A stretch of 64,000 nucleotides of DNA from Plantago ovata (lineage: Eukaryota > Streptophyta > Magnoliopsida > Lamiales > Plantaginaceae): positions 88,122,871-88,186,870 of the forward strand of contig CM051455.1 of assembly GCA_028274465.1 (NCBI GenBank). Direction: 5' to 3'. The notes below the pieces were generated by a model. That model saw only the letters and a list, made by a program, of their open reading frames with translations, did not search any database and was not told where the DNA came from. The translations under genes were made by a program, and so were the position numbers. Of the stretch, positions 21,064 through 33,303 are shown in pieces (position 1 is the first letter of the stretch; each line of letters opens with the position of its first letter).

Positions 21064-23062
21064 CTCCCCCGCAGTCGAAACGGGAGGCGGACGAACATTG
21101 AGACTGGAACGAAAGTCGTCAAACAAGACCAAAGGCAATCCCTTCGTAAAAATATCCGCAATCTGATAACGGGCAACCTTTTCGCGAACAAAATGTATAT
21201 CTAACTCGATGTGCTTTGTACGCTGATGCTGGACGGGATTGCCGGTGAGATAAATTGCAGAGACATTGTCACAGTAGACAAACGTAGCCTTGCGCACCGG
21301 ACACAGAAGCTCAAGGAGAAGATTCCGGAGCCAGCATGACTCGGCCACAACATTAGCGACGCCACGATACTCGGCCTCAGCACTCGAGCGGGACAATGTT
21401 GCTTGACGCTTGGCGGACCAGGAGATCAGGTTGTCACCCAAGAAAACACAATAACCGGAGGTAGAACAGCGAGTGTCGGGGCAGCCGGCCCAGTCGGCAC
21501 CAGTATATGCCACAAGATCGTTAAGAGAGGAAGGAGTGAGATGGAGTCCAAGAGACAGAGTGCCTTGGACATAGCGTAAGATACACTTGAGAGCCTCCAT
21601 ATGTTCAGTGCGGGGATCATGCATGTGAAGACATACCTGTTGAACCGCATAGGATAAATCAGGGTGAGTGAAGGTGAGATACTGAAGCGCTCCAGCTGAA
21701 CTCCGATATAACGTAGGATCAGCAAAAGGAGTCCCAACAGAGGCACTAACTTTTGGCTTTGTGTCAACGGGAGTAGCTGTCGAGTTACACGAGCTCATGC
21801 CAGCTCGTTCAAGAATTTCAGCTGCATACCGAGACTGGGAAAGAAATAGGCCAGCCTTATGGGGAGTGACTCGAATGCCAAGAAAGTCATTAAGGAGCCC
21901 TAAGTCTTTCATAGCGAATTCCGAATTAAGCTTAGCCATAATCGAGTGCCGAAGCACATCTGAAGAGGCAGTCAATACGATATCATCCACATATAGAAGC
22001 AAATAAGCAATATCAGCCCCGCGGTTGTAGACAAACAACGAAGTATCACACTTACTATTGGAGAAGCCAAGAGTGGCGACGAAGTCAGCAAATCGCTGAT
22101 ACCACGCCCGAGGAGCCTGTTTAAGGCCATATAATGACTTCCGTAAGAGGCAGACAACATCCGGGTGTGTCGGATCACGAAACCCCATGGGTTGATACAT
22201 ATAAACCGTTTCCTGCAAATTGCCATGGAGAAATGCATTGCTAACGTCGAGTTGATGAATAGACCACCGGCGAGAAAGAGCAATGCTAAGAACAAGATGA
22301 ATAGTTGCGGGTTTAACCACGGGACTAAACGTTTCACAACAATCAATACCCACGCGCTGAGTTTTACCATCACCTACAAGACGGGCTTTATGCCTCTGAA
22401 AGGAACCATCAGATTTAATCTTATGCGTAAAAATCCACATGGAACGAATAACATTAACACCCGGGGGACGAGGGACCAATTCCCACGTCTTATTTTTAAT
22501 AAGAGCATTATATTCATCAGTCATGGCCAGTTTCCAGTTAGGATCACAGAGAGCATCTAAGGGGGTACGGGGAAGGGGTGATGGTGTAACTGTAGCTGTA
22601 TGTGCTTCGGAAGGGTCGAAGATAGTGTGAGGTGTAAAAATGCCATGTTGGCTGCGAGTAACGGGACGTTGGGACGGATACGTAGTGTACCGCGTAGTCC
22701 GGGGTGGAGGACTGGGATGAGGTGGTGAACTGGGCGGTGAAGCAGATGGAAGATCTGCGAAAGGAATAGGCTGTATGGGCGGAGACGAGATATGTCCAGC
22801 AGAGGAACCAGGTTGGTTAGGTGAAGTATGGGCTGAGGAAGGAGATGGAGCCGCAGGTGAGGATTGGACAGGGGCGGCAGGAGGCGGGGATCGGGGTGTA
22901 GGTGTAGTGGTGTAGCCGGGAGATAACAATGGGAGGAGGTGAGCCGGAAGGCCATCCCCGAGAAAATCATACTCGGTTGAGCTTGATGTAACCGATTTGG
23001 CCATAGGAAAAGTGGTTTCATCAAAATGGACATGGCGATACATAATGATTTTTCGATTTGAT
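21058..23062 (-). CDS. Copia reverse transcriptase-RNase H (long open frame)
   Basis: One uninterrupted frame runs from the CACTA junction to TAG 21060-21058. Apparent start codons upstream lie inside the nested CACTA and are not real. In order: end of integrase (YRHVHFDE), a proline/serine-rich linker (about residues 55-165 of the frame), reverse transcriptase ([42 protein letters not shown], and LLYVDDIVLTAS with intact YVDD) and RNase H (SAEAEYRGVAN, RTKHIELDIHFVR). One oddity: at about 21500 the usual D-A-D triplet of Copia RNase H reads TGADWAG, so a conserved Asp appears changed to Gly. No stops occur over about 670 codons, but the protein lacks its upstream half. Confidence 0.88.
21064..21075 (-). 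promoter_or_regulatory. Polypurine tract of the short-LTR Copia
   Basis: On the minus strand GCGGGGGAG directly precedes the LTR start TGTTAGAAC. It overlaps the last codons of the RNase H frame. Confidence 0.75.
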
Positions 23063-23066
23063 AGAG

Positions 23067-23500
23067 CACTACAAAAAAATTTCCGCATTTGCCACGGCCA
23101 AACCCGTGGCAAAAGGAGTTGACCACCATGGCTAATAGCAATTGCCACGGTCTATGCGTTGCAAATGGCCGTCAAGAAAGCTTCCGACGCAATTGACCAA
23201 TTGCAACGTGACTGTGGCAACTGATCCAATATTTGCTACGTCTTAGCCGTGGCAAGTGATATTTGCCACGGTTGGTCAACGCTAGATTCGCAACGGTCGA
23301 ACCATGGCTAATATGCACAATAGCAACGGATCAGCCGTCCGTAGCTATTGACGGTAAGCCTAAATAGCAATTGCCACGACAACACTAAGTTGTCACTAAT
23401 ACATAGGTGCTACGCACTATTTGCGACGGTAGCAAATGTGTCGGGATCCATATTTGCCATGGAATATTTGCCACAGGCTAACCGTGGCTATTGTTGGCCA
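23067..23500 (+). repeat. CACTA left TIR and subterminal repeats
   Basis: After CACTACAAAA come at least eight copies of TTGCCACGG, GCCGTGGCAA or close variants in both orientations (for example about 23088, 23141, 23250, 23264 and 23471). CACTA subterminal repeats of this kind are the binding sites for the TNPA-type protein. Confidence 0.85.
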
Positions 23501-25930
23501 CACGAAACAAAAAAAATAAAAAAGTAAAAATAAAAATAAATAAATAAAAAATAAAATAAAATAAATTACACGTTGCTCCTCAAAATTAATTTGCAGCAAG
23601 TCAAAAGCTAAATTTAAGCTGAATAATTAGTAGGCTCTTACATAAAAGTTAAAACTCCATCCAAAGTGTGTACACAAGTACCTAGTCATATACACTCTAA
23701 ACTAGAGCTAAATGTGTAGCTCAAAAGCTTCAACACACTATAGTTGTCCAGCATTTGCCTTCTTCATTATGGATTGCATCAACCAAGGCAGTGTAGTTCA
23801 AATTCAAGCAATCATTCGCTTCTCTGGTATAGCCTGGAGATATAGCCTAGTGGTGCACCAACTGACCAACCAATAGATCCATATTGCATCTGGAATTCGT
23901 ACCTGCAAGATCAAAGTACCAATTCAGAATGTTGGACCTATATATGTTGTGATAACAAAGGATATTAACCAGAAATTTCATAAATAAATGAAATGTACAG
24001 GCTTGCTGTAATATTAACCAGTAATCTAAAATAAAAAAAATTGTACAAGCTTGTTGTACACATTGGAAAAGCAACTTAGCAGCAACAGAGTAGTAAGTGC
24101 GTAAATATTTGCACCATTGCCATTCAAAACACACCTCATTCCAAAATCGCCAAATATACCACAGAACTCCAACACATACTGTGTTATCAGCCATGGACAG
24201 TCAAATGTTGATTGAATCTATAGAATGTGAGAAGTAATCAAAATTGACAGCACAATAAGATGATGAATCCGACAAACAAATGCGCCAGAAATCAATACGA
24301 CATGGAGAATATTAAAATGTTAAAATGTCAGAACACTTGGACAATCATCACAAAATACAATTTACATTTTCAAGATGTGTATAAAGTGATTAGCAAAATG
24401 AACTGTTGGAAAGCAAATAAAATTCTCACTATACCACTGAGTTGGGTGCAGAACCTAAGTTTATGTCAATAGATCATTAGAATTAGGGAATCTACAGTCT
24501 TGACGTGGTAATATATTTGCTGGACACAGAGATTTTGATGCTAGCTATTTGATGAAACTATTGAAACCGTGATGCAGAAGCTCAATTTCACAGAAAAAAC
24601 TGACTTCTCTAGGCAAGAACAACCATCATTCGAAAATAATCAGGAGGCAAACAGAAACATTACTCACCAGAGTTCTCACTGTCTATTACAAACAAAAGGT
24701 TAAGCCCTTTTGTCGAACACTTGGTGTGCGCGCTGTTTGACAGAATCTAGACCGAAACACAACACCTCTACTGTACTGGTACCGAACCTCAGCAAATGGG
24801 CTATAACATTAGTCAAAAACCTCATCTCACCTAAGAATTCAAACAACGCAAAGAGATTTAGATCTAAATAAATTCCAGTGTTGAAAGAAAAGAAAAAAGT
24901 ATAACCCATGAGAAGAAAGAGAGAAACAAGGTTTTACCCTTCCTTACACGGCCAGGCGAGCAGCTTAATTGCAATCTGATATCATCGGTTGAGAGAAAAT
25001 AATGAAGGTTATAGTGTTTGGGGACAAGTAAGGGGGGAGATGATGGGGGCGGTGGTTTTGGATTTGAATGGATTGCTAGTCAAATTAGGGGAATTTGAAC
25101 CTGGGAAAATAATTGCGCGCGGCACCAAAATTTTCAATTCCCCGCCCCAAGTTTTCATGCTAGCCACGGTGGCTGTATTAGCTGTGGCAAAAGAGCCGTT
25201 ACAGCTAACTACCCAGCCGAAATTCACTGTAATTTAGGTACAAACAGTCAACAGCTCCCTATTTCAGTGATTTTACAACCCAAATTTAGCAAAAGCTCCT
25301 TCCGTTAGCAGTATATATTAGCTCCACCGATCACAACACAGCCATCAATTCACCCAATTGCAATTTCAGCTTAATTCTATACATCTCTTTTCTTGCAATT
25401 TCCATATAGCTAGAGTGATTCAGCTCAGCCTCGAAGGGCACTGGCTTTCTTTACGTGATTTTGTTCGGTATTTGGATAATTGGATTCCTTGAGGAGGTGA
25501 GTGAGTGGAGAAACCGAGAAAGAGAAGGTGATTCTGTTCTTGAGAAACCGATAAAGAGGTATATTTGTTTTATTTATATTGCTAATAACGATTAATGATC
25601 AATCAAAAAGTAATAATTAGTATTAGTTGATAACATTACCATTTGATTAGTTATATCTACTTATCTTATTTTTCAGGTACAATATCAAGAATAATTTAAA
25701 GAAAGCAAGAAATTAAAGTTTCTGGATGCACATTGCTTATCCTTTCTGCAAAATCAATTATCGAAATTCATACATACGCAAGGTATGCCCTTCGAATTTT
25801 TCTTTTCGCTAGCTATATATAATTGTAAAGTTTATCTAAATTTATATTTTTTGTTTTAAGTTTATTTAGTACTTATATGTTTTACATTTAATTTACTATC
25901 GCCATTGTGTATTTTTTAGTTGCTGTGAAA
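23501..25930 (+). other. 5' non-coding region of the TNP2 gene
   Basis: No coding region is recognised. At 23510-23570 there is an A-rich AAATAAAATA tract. 24190-24735 is a segment repeated, with rearrangement, near the right end. At 25150-25200 more GCCACGG/GCTGTGGCAA motifs occur. From 25350 to 25900 the sequence looks like spliced leader exons (GAGGAGGTGAGTGAG near 25490, TTTTTCAGGTAC near 25671) leading to the transposase ATG. Confidence 0.45.
24190..24735. repeat. Left copy of the CACTA internal direct repeat
   Basis: 24190-24320 matches 37195-37310, 24310-24600 matches 35770-36110, and 24618-24735 matches 37066-37170, all in direct orientation. This copy lacks the 180-bp tandem expansion found on the right side. 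Confidence 0.75.
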
Positions 25931-28900
25931 ATGAATTGGAATTTGAACCCGAATAGGAAACGGGATCGTAGTTGGATGTATAAAAGGCTAGATCGTGATA
26001 GATCAATTCGAGACGAATACGAACAAGGAGTTAAAGAATTTCTAGAATATGCATTTTCCAATCCAAAGGTTCATTGTGGAGGACTAATAAGATGTCCGTG
26101 TCGAAAATGTGAAAATGTGAAATTAAGAACCAGGCTTGATGTAGGAAAGCATTTAATAAATCGAGGGTTTATGGAAAATTATTATGTGTGGGACCGCCAC
26201 GATGAGAGTCCAAATCATCATGTTGTAAATGAAAGCATGGGAGATGCTTCAACCCATAATGATGAAACTAGAGAAGAGGAGAATGAGAATTTTCAAGATG
26301 TTGTGTTTGATGCATTTTCTCCAGAAATTCGCAATGAGTGCAGTGCTGGGCCGAGTACAAGTAGACTAAATAGTCGTCCAGAAGAGCCGAATAAGGAGGC
26401 GCGCGATTTCTTGAATCTGATTAGTGAGGCAAATCAACCACTCCATGAAGGCAGCGAGAAAACGGTTCTAGAGTGTTGTGCGGAGTTCTTGAATTACAAG
26501 ACTCAACACAGCATATCAGCGGCAGCTTGTGACAATTTGTTGAAGTTGAGCTCAGAGTTACTGAAGCCGGAAGAAAAAGAAAAGGTTCCATATGGCTTTG
26601 ATGAATTGAAGAAGTTGATGAGGAGATTGGGTCTTGTGCACCATACATATGATGTGTGTGAAAATAATGATTTCTTGTATTATGGTGAAGGTATTGATTT
26701 GAAAAGGTGCCCTGTTTGTAATAAAGAAAGGTATAAAGTGAAGAAATCAGCAACGGGAAAAGACATTCCAAATAAGAAATTGTGGTACTTTCCAATCACT
26801 CCTCGGTTACAGAGGTTATTTATGTGTAGAAAGACAGCTAAGCACATGACCTGGCATGAAAAGTGTAAAGAAGAGTCAGATGTATTTATTCACCCAGCCG
26901 GGGCTAAGACATGGAATGACTTTGATAAGAAACATCGTTCTTTTGCAGAAGACCCTCGAAATGTTAGACTTGGCCTATGTACTGATGGATTTAATCCTCA
27001 TAGCCAATCTGCAACTCCATACTCTTGTTGGCCAATATTTATTACTCCCTATAATCTTCCACCGGATATGTGCATGAAAGATGAGTCCATCTTCCTCAGT
27101 ATGATAATTTCAGGTCCGGAGAGTCCAGGAGTGCACTTAGATGTCTTGCTTAGACCATTGATAGATGAATTGAAGACATTGTGGACTGATGGAGCTGTTA
27201 CATATGATAGTTCTAGGCAGCAAAACTTCTTGATGCGAGCAGCGGTAATATGGACAATCAGTGACTTCCCGGCCTATGGTATGTTGGCCGGTTGGAGCAC
27301 ACATGGAAGGTTGGCGTGCCCTTATTGCATGCAAAACACGAAGTCATTCCGGCTCCACAATGGAGGTAAAGCATGTTGGTTTGATTGTCATCGCCAATTT
27401 CTACCACCAAATCACCCAGCTAGAGAGGACACACATAATTTCTATAAAGGTAGGTGTGAAAATGGTACGTGCGCTGAACGATTATCAAGTGCAGAAGTAT
27501 ATGATAGCGTAAAGCATATCCCAGGGGTCGAGTGGCCCGGAGGGGCACAAAAACATCATGGGTTTGGTAAGAATCATAATTGGAAAAAGAAGTCTATCTT
27601 TTGGGAGCTGCCGTACTGGTCAACACTTCTCATTCGAAACAACTTAGATGTAATGCATATCGAGAAGAACTTTTTCGAAAACATCTTTCGCACGATTATA
27701 GATGATCTTCAGAAAACCAAAGACAATATTAAGTCAAGATTGGATCTTCCAAAATATACGAGGAGGAAAAAATTGTTTTTGAAGCCTAGACCTGGCAAAA
27801 AGGCAGAGAAACCAAAGGCTGCTTACACTTTAAGTAAAGAACAAATACGACATGTTTGTCAATGGTTGAAAGAACTCCGTTTTCCAGATTCTCATGTGTC
27901 AAACATTGGCCGGCGTGTTAAGGATGTGCAAGCTGGTAGAGTATATGGCATGAAAAGCCACGACTGTCATGTCTTTATGCAGAGGTTACTACCTATCGCA
28001 TTTCGTGATTTCTTGCCAAATGATATTTGGGGTGCACTGACAGAGGTCAGCAACTTTTTTAGAGCTTTGTGTGCTCCTGAAATTCGTCGTCGTGATATGG
28101 AAGACTTACAGAAGACGGTTGTTGAGACAATTTGCAAGCTTGAGACTATTTTTCCTCCTTCGTTTTTTGATTCGATGGAGCACCTAGCAATCCATCTTCC
28201 TTACGAAGCTTTAGTCGGAGGTCCAGTATTTTATCGATGGATGTATCCATTTGAAAGGTAATATTCTCCTCCCTCATGTTTCTTTTATTTGACGCTTTGG
28301 CAATTTCCCGAATGTTAAGAAATGTTGACTAACATAACGATTACATATATTACTGATAATTAATGACATAGAAAATAAAAAAGTAAGTATGTTGTCATCA
28401 TGCTCATACAATGAAAGTGCATTTAGAAAAAAATATTGTTAGAGTCTCAAGAACTGAAGAATAAAATAGTCTTGATAATTATGCAACAATCCCAAAACGT
28501 CAATTAAATTGCAAATGGTAAAATTTGCAAACGTCATTTAAAAGAAACATGAGGGAGTATTATGTTCTACTCGATCTTTTTTCCATAAAATGTAATTCTT
28601 TTATATGTAATAATTAGTACCTAAACAATTATTTTGTTGTATCATAAATGCAGGAAAATGTTTGTCTTGAAGTCTATGGTTAAGAACAAGGCACGCGTTG
28701 AAGGGTCTATTTGTGAGGCTTACTTAAACTCCGAGATTTCAAACTTTTGTTCCCATTATTTTGATCGTGAAGTCGATTCGAGACCGAAACGGTTGAGGAG
28801 GAATGAAGTTCTATGGGGTCCCGAATTCCCAAATCAATTGTCTATTTTCGTGCCAAAGGGAAAACCAATTGGAAAAGCAAAAACTCGTGGCCTAAGTGTG

Positions 28901-31900
28901 AAGGAGCACAATGCGGCAATGTTCTATATACTTACAAACTGTGAAGAAGTGGTGTAACGGTACCGGTTTTGAAAACAAAATATTTCTTGAAAAAGGAATT
29001 TCGAAAATACTTTAATAACAACGGTCGGCAATAAATGCCCAAAATAATCTTTAACGCTAACCATAATAAATAATAACCAATGACAACTCAAGTTTGAATG
29101 AACAACGAATGAAGACAATAAAAGTGTATCTTCTTATTTTGAAAAGAAACCCGTGACACCCCAGACCCTTCTCTCAGTCGCTGGCTTCCTAGTCACGCAC
29201 ATCCTCAGCAGCACCTGGAAGGAAGGAATTTTGAAAAACAAAAGAGTGTGAGATAAAAGATCTCAGTGAGGTTCTAAGTTAAAACAGAAAGTAAACAGTT
29301 TTAAAACCAAATCCTTTTCAGAAAAACGAGCAAACAGAACAGAGCACATATAACAGATTAACAGAACAGAAACGTTGTAGACCGTTGGTGCAGCCCGCCT
29401 TATTGCTCCTACTCCCAGAATGCCCTTATAACTCCCTCCAGAGGATGCATAACTCCGGACAGAAACAGAAACCCCCGTGTACTTTGGGGAAACAGATCCT
29501 ACGACCCTAATAGACCTCAGCGACTTCTGCCTCGCGCCTAAAAGGGAATAGACTAGGCCACGATCAAGCAAACCCGATAGTCCTCTACTACCCAAGCCTA
29601 CCTAACCATAACCTAATCGACCGGTCACACAGAAACAGAACAGATACAGAACAACAGATACAATTAATTAACACCGAGAGGTGTTCCTGCAGAAAGGTCA
29701 GTACAGAACAGAGTAGCAATAACAGAAATCCAAAAGTCATACTTAGGACTTATACTTTTACGCGGAAGTATACAATATACAGTATACAGTAATAGGTACA
29801 AACAATCACGTAGCCTTCCAGTTTTCGCAAATAATAGGTTTAGGGGTGAACACTCACCTTAGCTTGCGAGCAAACAACCTTCAACAAGAAATGAGCTTAT
29901 GGGTTTACGGACAACGGAGAACCTAACAAGAAAGTACTAACACAATTTAGAAGTCGAACGGACGGAAGGAAAAAGGTTGAAAAAGGAATGGTAAAGTCGG
30001 GGTTCGAACTCGGGACCTCTAAGTTAGTCAAGCAAGGACCTAACCAACTAGGCTAGCAAGTCAAGCCTATACTAACTTACAAAACAGAAACTAAGTTTAA
30101 AACATTTTCAGAAACTCTTTCGATTTTCAGATTCTGGAAATTACCAAAATACCCTCAGGTGGCAAATTGCAAGAAAAACCCTTTTCGAAAACAGACAGTA
30201 CAAACGAACCAGTAGTTTCCAGACATCAAACAGTCTTCTCAAAGCAAAAAGGTTTACGATAAAAGCTTACTGTCAGTCAACTACGGTCAACGGTAAAACT
30301 GCAAAAAGGTACTTTAGGTTTTTAAGTTTCCCAAATCAGTCCACAAAGTTCAAAACAATGTCAACAGAGTCCAATAATCCTTTCGAGGTCAAACAGGAAA
30401 TCAAAGTCAACATACGAGGTCAAAAGATCACAAGTCCAGCAAACAGTAACAACAACTAACAAATACTAAGTCCCGGTTCTCAGTTCGAATAAAAAATAAT
30501 ACGGTCAGAATGAACAAGGGTAAATCGGTCCAGGGGTAAAAATGTCCGAAACAGAATACTAACTTCGAATCGAAAGAACAACAAAGGATTCGAGATTTAC
30601 CTTCGAATCGAACAGAAAGGAATCAAGCTGCGAATCAAAACGAAAACAAAGAATTAAAAACGAGATTCAATCGAGTTTGAATCTGAAACGAAAGGTCAAA
30701 ACAATCTTACCGATCGAATTCGGATTCGAACGGACAGAAGTTCGAATCGGCGGCGGACGGAATTGGAGACCGGACAACCGCAATCGATCGACGGCGGCGA
30801 CGCGAACGCAAGTTGCGACGGCGTAAGGGCGACGCGGGTCGGATCGACGGGGACAGAAGCGAGCGGCGGCAGAATCGGCGCGGATGGACAGAGCAACGGT
30901 GGCGCAGCAACGGATCGATCGAACGGCGGCAGCTCGGCGTACGGTGCGGCGGAGACAAACACGGCGGCGGCTTTGCGTGAACCGGAACGGATCGATCGAT
31001 CGATAAACAGAGCTCGACGGACGGGACTAAACAGGGGCGACGGCCGAGCGACGGCGGCGGCGGCGGGTTGAAGAAGAGATGATGGTGGTGGCCGTGATGG
31101 GTGAAGATGATGATGGGTAGAGGTGATGAATTCGGTGAAGCGGGTGAGAGAGAAGAGAGAGTTTTTTTTTCTTCTTTCTTTACTGATTGTGAAAAACGGC
31201 TGAGAAGAGAGATGGGAGGGAGAAGACTATTGACTAGGGTTAGGGTTAGCTAGATTGGGCCGGTCAACAGGCCAATTGACTGGGCTCGGAAATGGGCCAA
31301 ACGAAAGGCTAAACCGATCAAACAGAAAGTGCAGCTCGACAACGAAACGAAACGAGCTAACTTACGCGAAAATAATTAATTAATTACCGAATAAATAATT
31401 TACTCTGGTAATTAATTAACTAAAATAATTAATTAATTAATAAAATAATAATTAAATAATTAAATAAATAATTAAAAAAACGGGGTGTTACAAGTGGACC
31501 CTTGGATGAGGTAGATTATTCACTTATTTATTTATTATGTTAATTTTTTTATTTATTAAATGCATCATTAGAAAAGTGAAGGTGAATGTACATGACAATA
31601 AATTATAAATGATTGTTTCTTATTTATGATTTTGCAGTGCATTTGCTGCTCAATATAGAGACACTGTGGACGACGATCAATGGGACAACTTCCAGGCAAG
31701 AAACTTTGTGAATTGGTTTGAAAATAAAATACTTTCAACTCCCAAAGGTGAGGTAGATGAGCGCCTAAGAACTTTAGCTGCTGGTAGCCGTGACCTGGTT
31801 ACATTGTACAGAGGGTACACGGTCAATGGCTTGAAGTTTCACACGGAGGAGGCATGTGGACATTTGACTACAACGAATAGTGGAGTTTGTGTCCGTGCTA

Positions 31901-32647
31901 CTTTAGGTTCTGGAACTGAAGACTACTATGGGGTGCTTGAGGAAATTATTGAAATGGACTTTGTGAAATCAGGCCCACATCAGAAGATAGTTCTATTCAA
32001 GTGTACTTGGTATCATAATAACAAAGCAATTACTATACACCCAAAGTATGGCCTAGTTGACATCGATCCCCAACATAAACTGAAAACTGATGAGGAGTTT
32101 ATCTTGGCCACTCAAGCTTCACAAGTCTATTATGCTCCTTATCCATCGTCTCGAGTTCACCGTCCAAGACGAGGTAAAATATACAGAAATTGTTATCAAG
32201 TTATTGTTCTTTAAGTTACATAGTCTATAATAACTTGTAAGATATGGTTTCATATGTTTTCTTCTCTTAGGTAAGTTTGCGGTTTGCATCAATAGGCCAC
32301 GTCACATCATTAACGTCTCATCACTTGCCAACCAAATGGAAGTGAACAGAGAGAATGAGTATTACCAAGATGATGATCCACCCCAAGCTTCACAATTAGC
32401 TATTGACTTTAGCCAATACAACGTACCAGATCTTGCAGATGGAGAGATTGAAGTTGTTGATCTACCAGAAGAAGTGATTCTTGAAGAACCTGACGAGCAA
32501 GAAATGGAAGAAGCTGATGAACATGAAGAGTCTGATGTAGAAGAGTCTGATAAAGAAGAGTCTGATGAACATGAGTTTGATGAAGAAGAGTTTGATGAAG
32601 AAGAGTCTGCCAACAAAGACACTGAAGAACAAGAAGATGAGTGGTGA
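25931..32647 (+). CDS. TNP2-like CACTA transposase (4 exons, one split by a solo LTR)
   Basis: It catalyses cutting and joining at CACTA ends. ATG 25931 (MNWNLNPNRKRDRSWMYKR) is preferred over an in-frame ATG eight codons upstream because that one lies in leader-like sequence. Exons: 25931-28257, 28654-28952 resuming at 31498-31510, 31638-32173 and 32271-32647. All are GT-AG and the frame stays open throughout. Domains in order: transposase-associated N-terminus with CRKC (about residues 10-85), Transposase_21/TNP2 core (about 270-600; DGFNPHSQSATPYSCWP, GWSTHGRLACPYC, NNLDVMHIEKNFFENI), a DUF4218-type region (FFDSMEHLAIHLPYEALVGG), a DUF4216-type region (VLFKCTWYH, PKYGLVDI) and a very acidic tail of about 60 residues (EESDEHEFDEEEFDEEES). 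The 2.54 kb LTR in exon 2 should block normal expression unless it is spliced out. Apart from that insertion I see no stop or frameshift. Confidence 0.88.
28953..31492 (-). mobile_element. Solo LTR of a Gypsy-type element inside the TNP2 gene
   Basis: It reads TGTAACACCCCG...CCGGTACCGTTACA on the minus strand and is bounded by the 5-bp duplication AGTGG (28948-28952 and 31493-31497). TGTAACACCCC is a very common start of plant Gypsy LTRs. It has no internal domain, primer site or ORF of note, so it is best explained as an LTR left by recombination between two LTRs. It also holds repeated CGAATCGAA-type phrases (30550-30740), a GC-rich CGGCGG block (30740-31070), a short GGGTTAGGGTTAG piece (31238-31250) and an AATTAATTAA-rich end. 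Confidence 0.82.
29990..30066 (-). other. tRNA-like segment (A and B box) inside the solo LTR
   Basis: On the minus strand TAGCCTAGTTGGTTAGG resembles a tRNA A box and D arm, and GGTCCCGAGTTCGAACCCC, 24 bp further, resembles the B box and T arm. The spacing fits a tRNA. I could not pair a good acceptor stem or place a clear anticodon, so it is tRNA-derived at best and not a functional tRNA gene. Confidence 0.4.
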
Positions 32648-33303
32648 TGATAGTTCTGATTCACCAACCATTTTGTTTTTATATTTTTTAGCAATGTTAT
32701 TTATTAGAGCTACTCTTCAGCTATTGCAATAAAATTTAAAGCTGAAATGAACCTTAGTTTTGATTAATAATGTGTATTTCAATAGAAGTCTAAAATAATA
32801 TGAAATTTTTAAGATGATTTTAGTATTTCAAGTGTACACAGGTCAATCTTTTTTCTTTCTTTTATTTGGATCAGGAAATTTGCATCCCAAAAACTTTCAA
32901 ATTACATACGTAGATCATAGTCATCCATACGTTCGTATACAACAAGAAAAAAAAAACGAAGACAGGAAATTCTAATTACAAACTAGTATAGTAGGTTTTA
33001 AGTTCCCAGCGACAGCATAGCCCTTTGATCATAACAGCTCCCTTTGACAAGCTAAATTTTCAATAAAAGATAACACTTCTCATCCTTTCATCATAACAGC
33101 TCCCTTTGACAAGCTACAAAATCATATGCTTCTTCAACACAAACTGTCTTCATCCACCAGCTACAAACATTAAATTGTAACAGAGAAGTGTTATCCTCAA
33201 CCAATATCATCTATTTACATTTTGATTATATACTACTATGATATGACTTCAAAATGAAGAGAAATGTTTGAATAAATCCACTTAAACAGAAAATATACAA
33301 ACC
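32648..33303. other. Intergenic region between convergent CACTA genes
   Basis: No gene seen. The 27-bp phrase ATCATAACAGCTCCCTTTGA plus CAAGCTA occurs twice, at about 33029 and 33090. AATAAA signals near 32728 on the plus strand would suit the end of the TNP2 transcript. Confidence 0.45.

Noticed and set aside
22165-23141. Plus-strand and frame-shifted ORFs overlapping the Copia reverse transcriptase
   Set aside because: They are shadows of the long minus-strand coding frame, which has clear domain motifs.
30696-31071. ORFs in the GC-rich part of the solo LTR
   Set aside because: Low complexity, present on both strands, and inside an LTR. They are probably shadows of composition.
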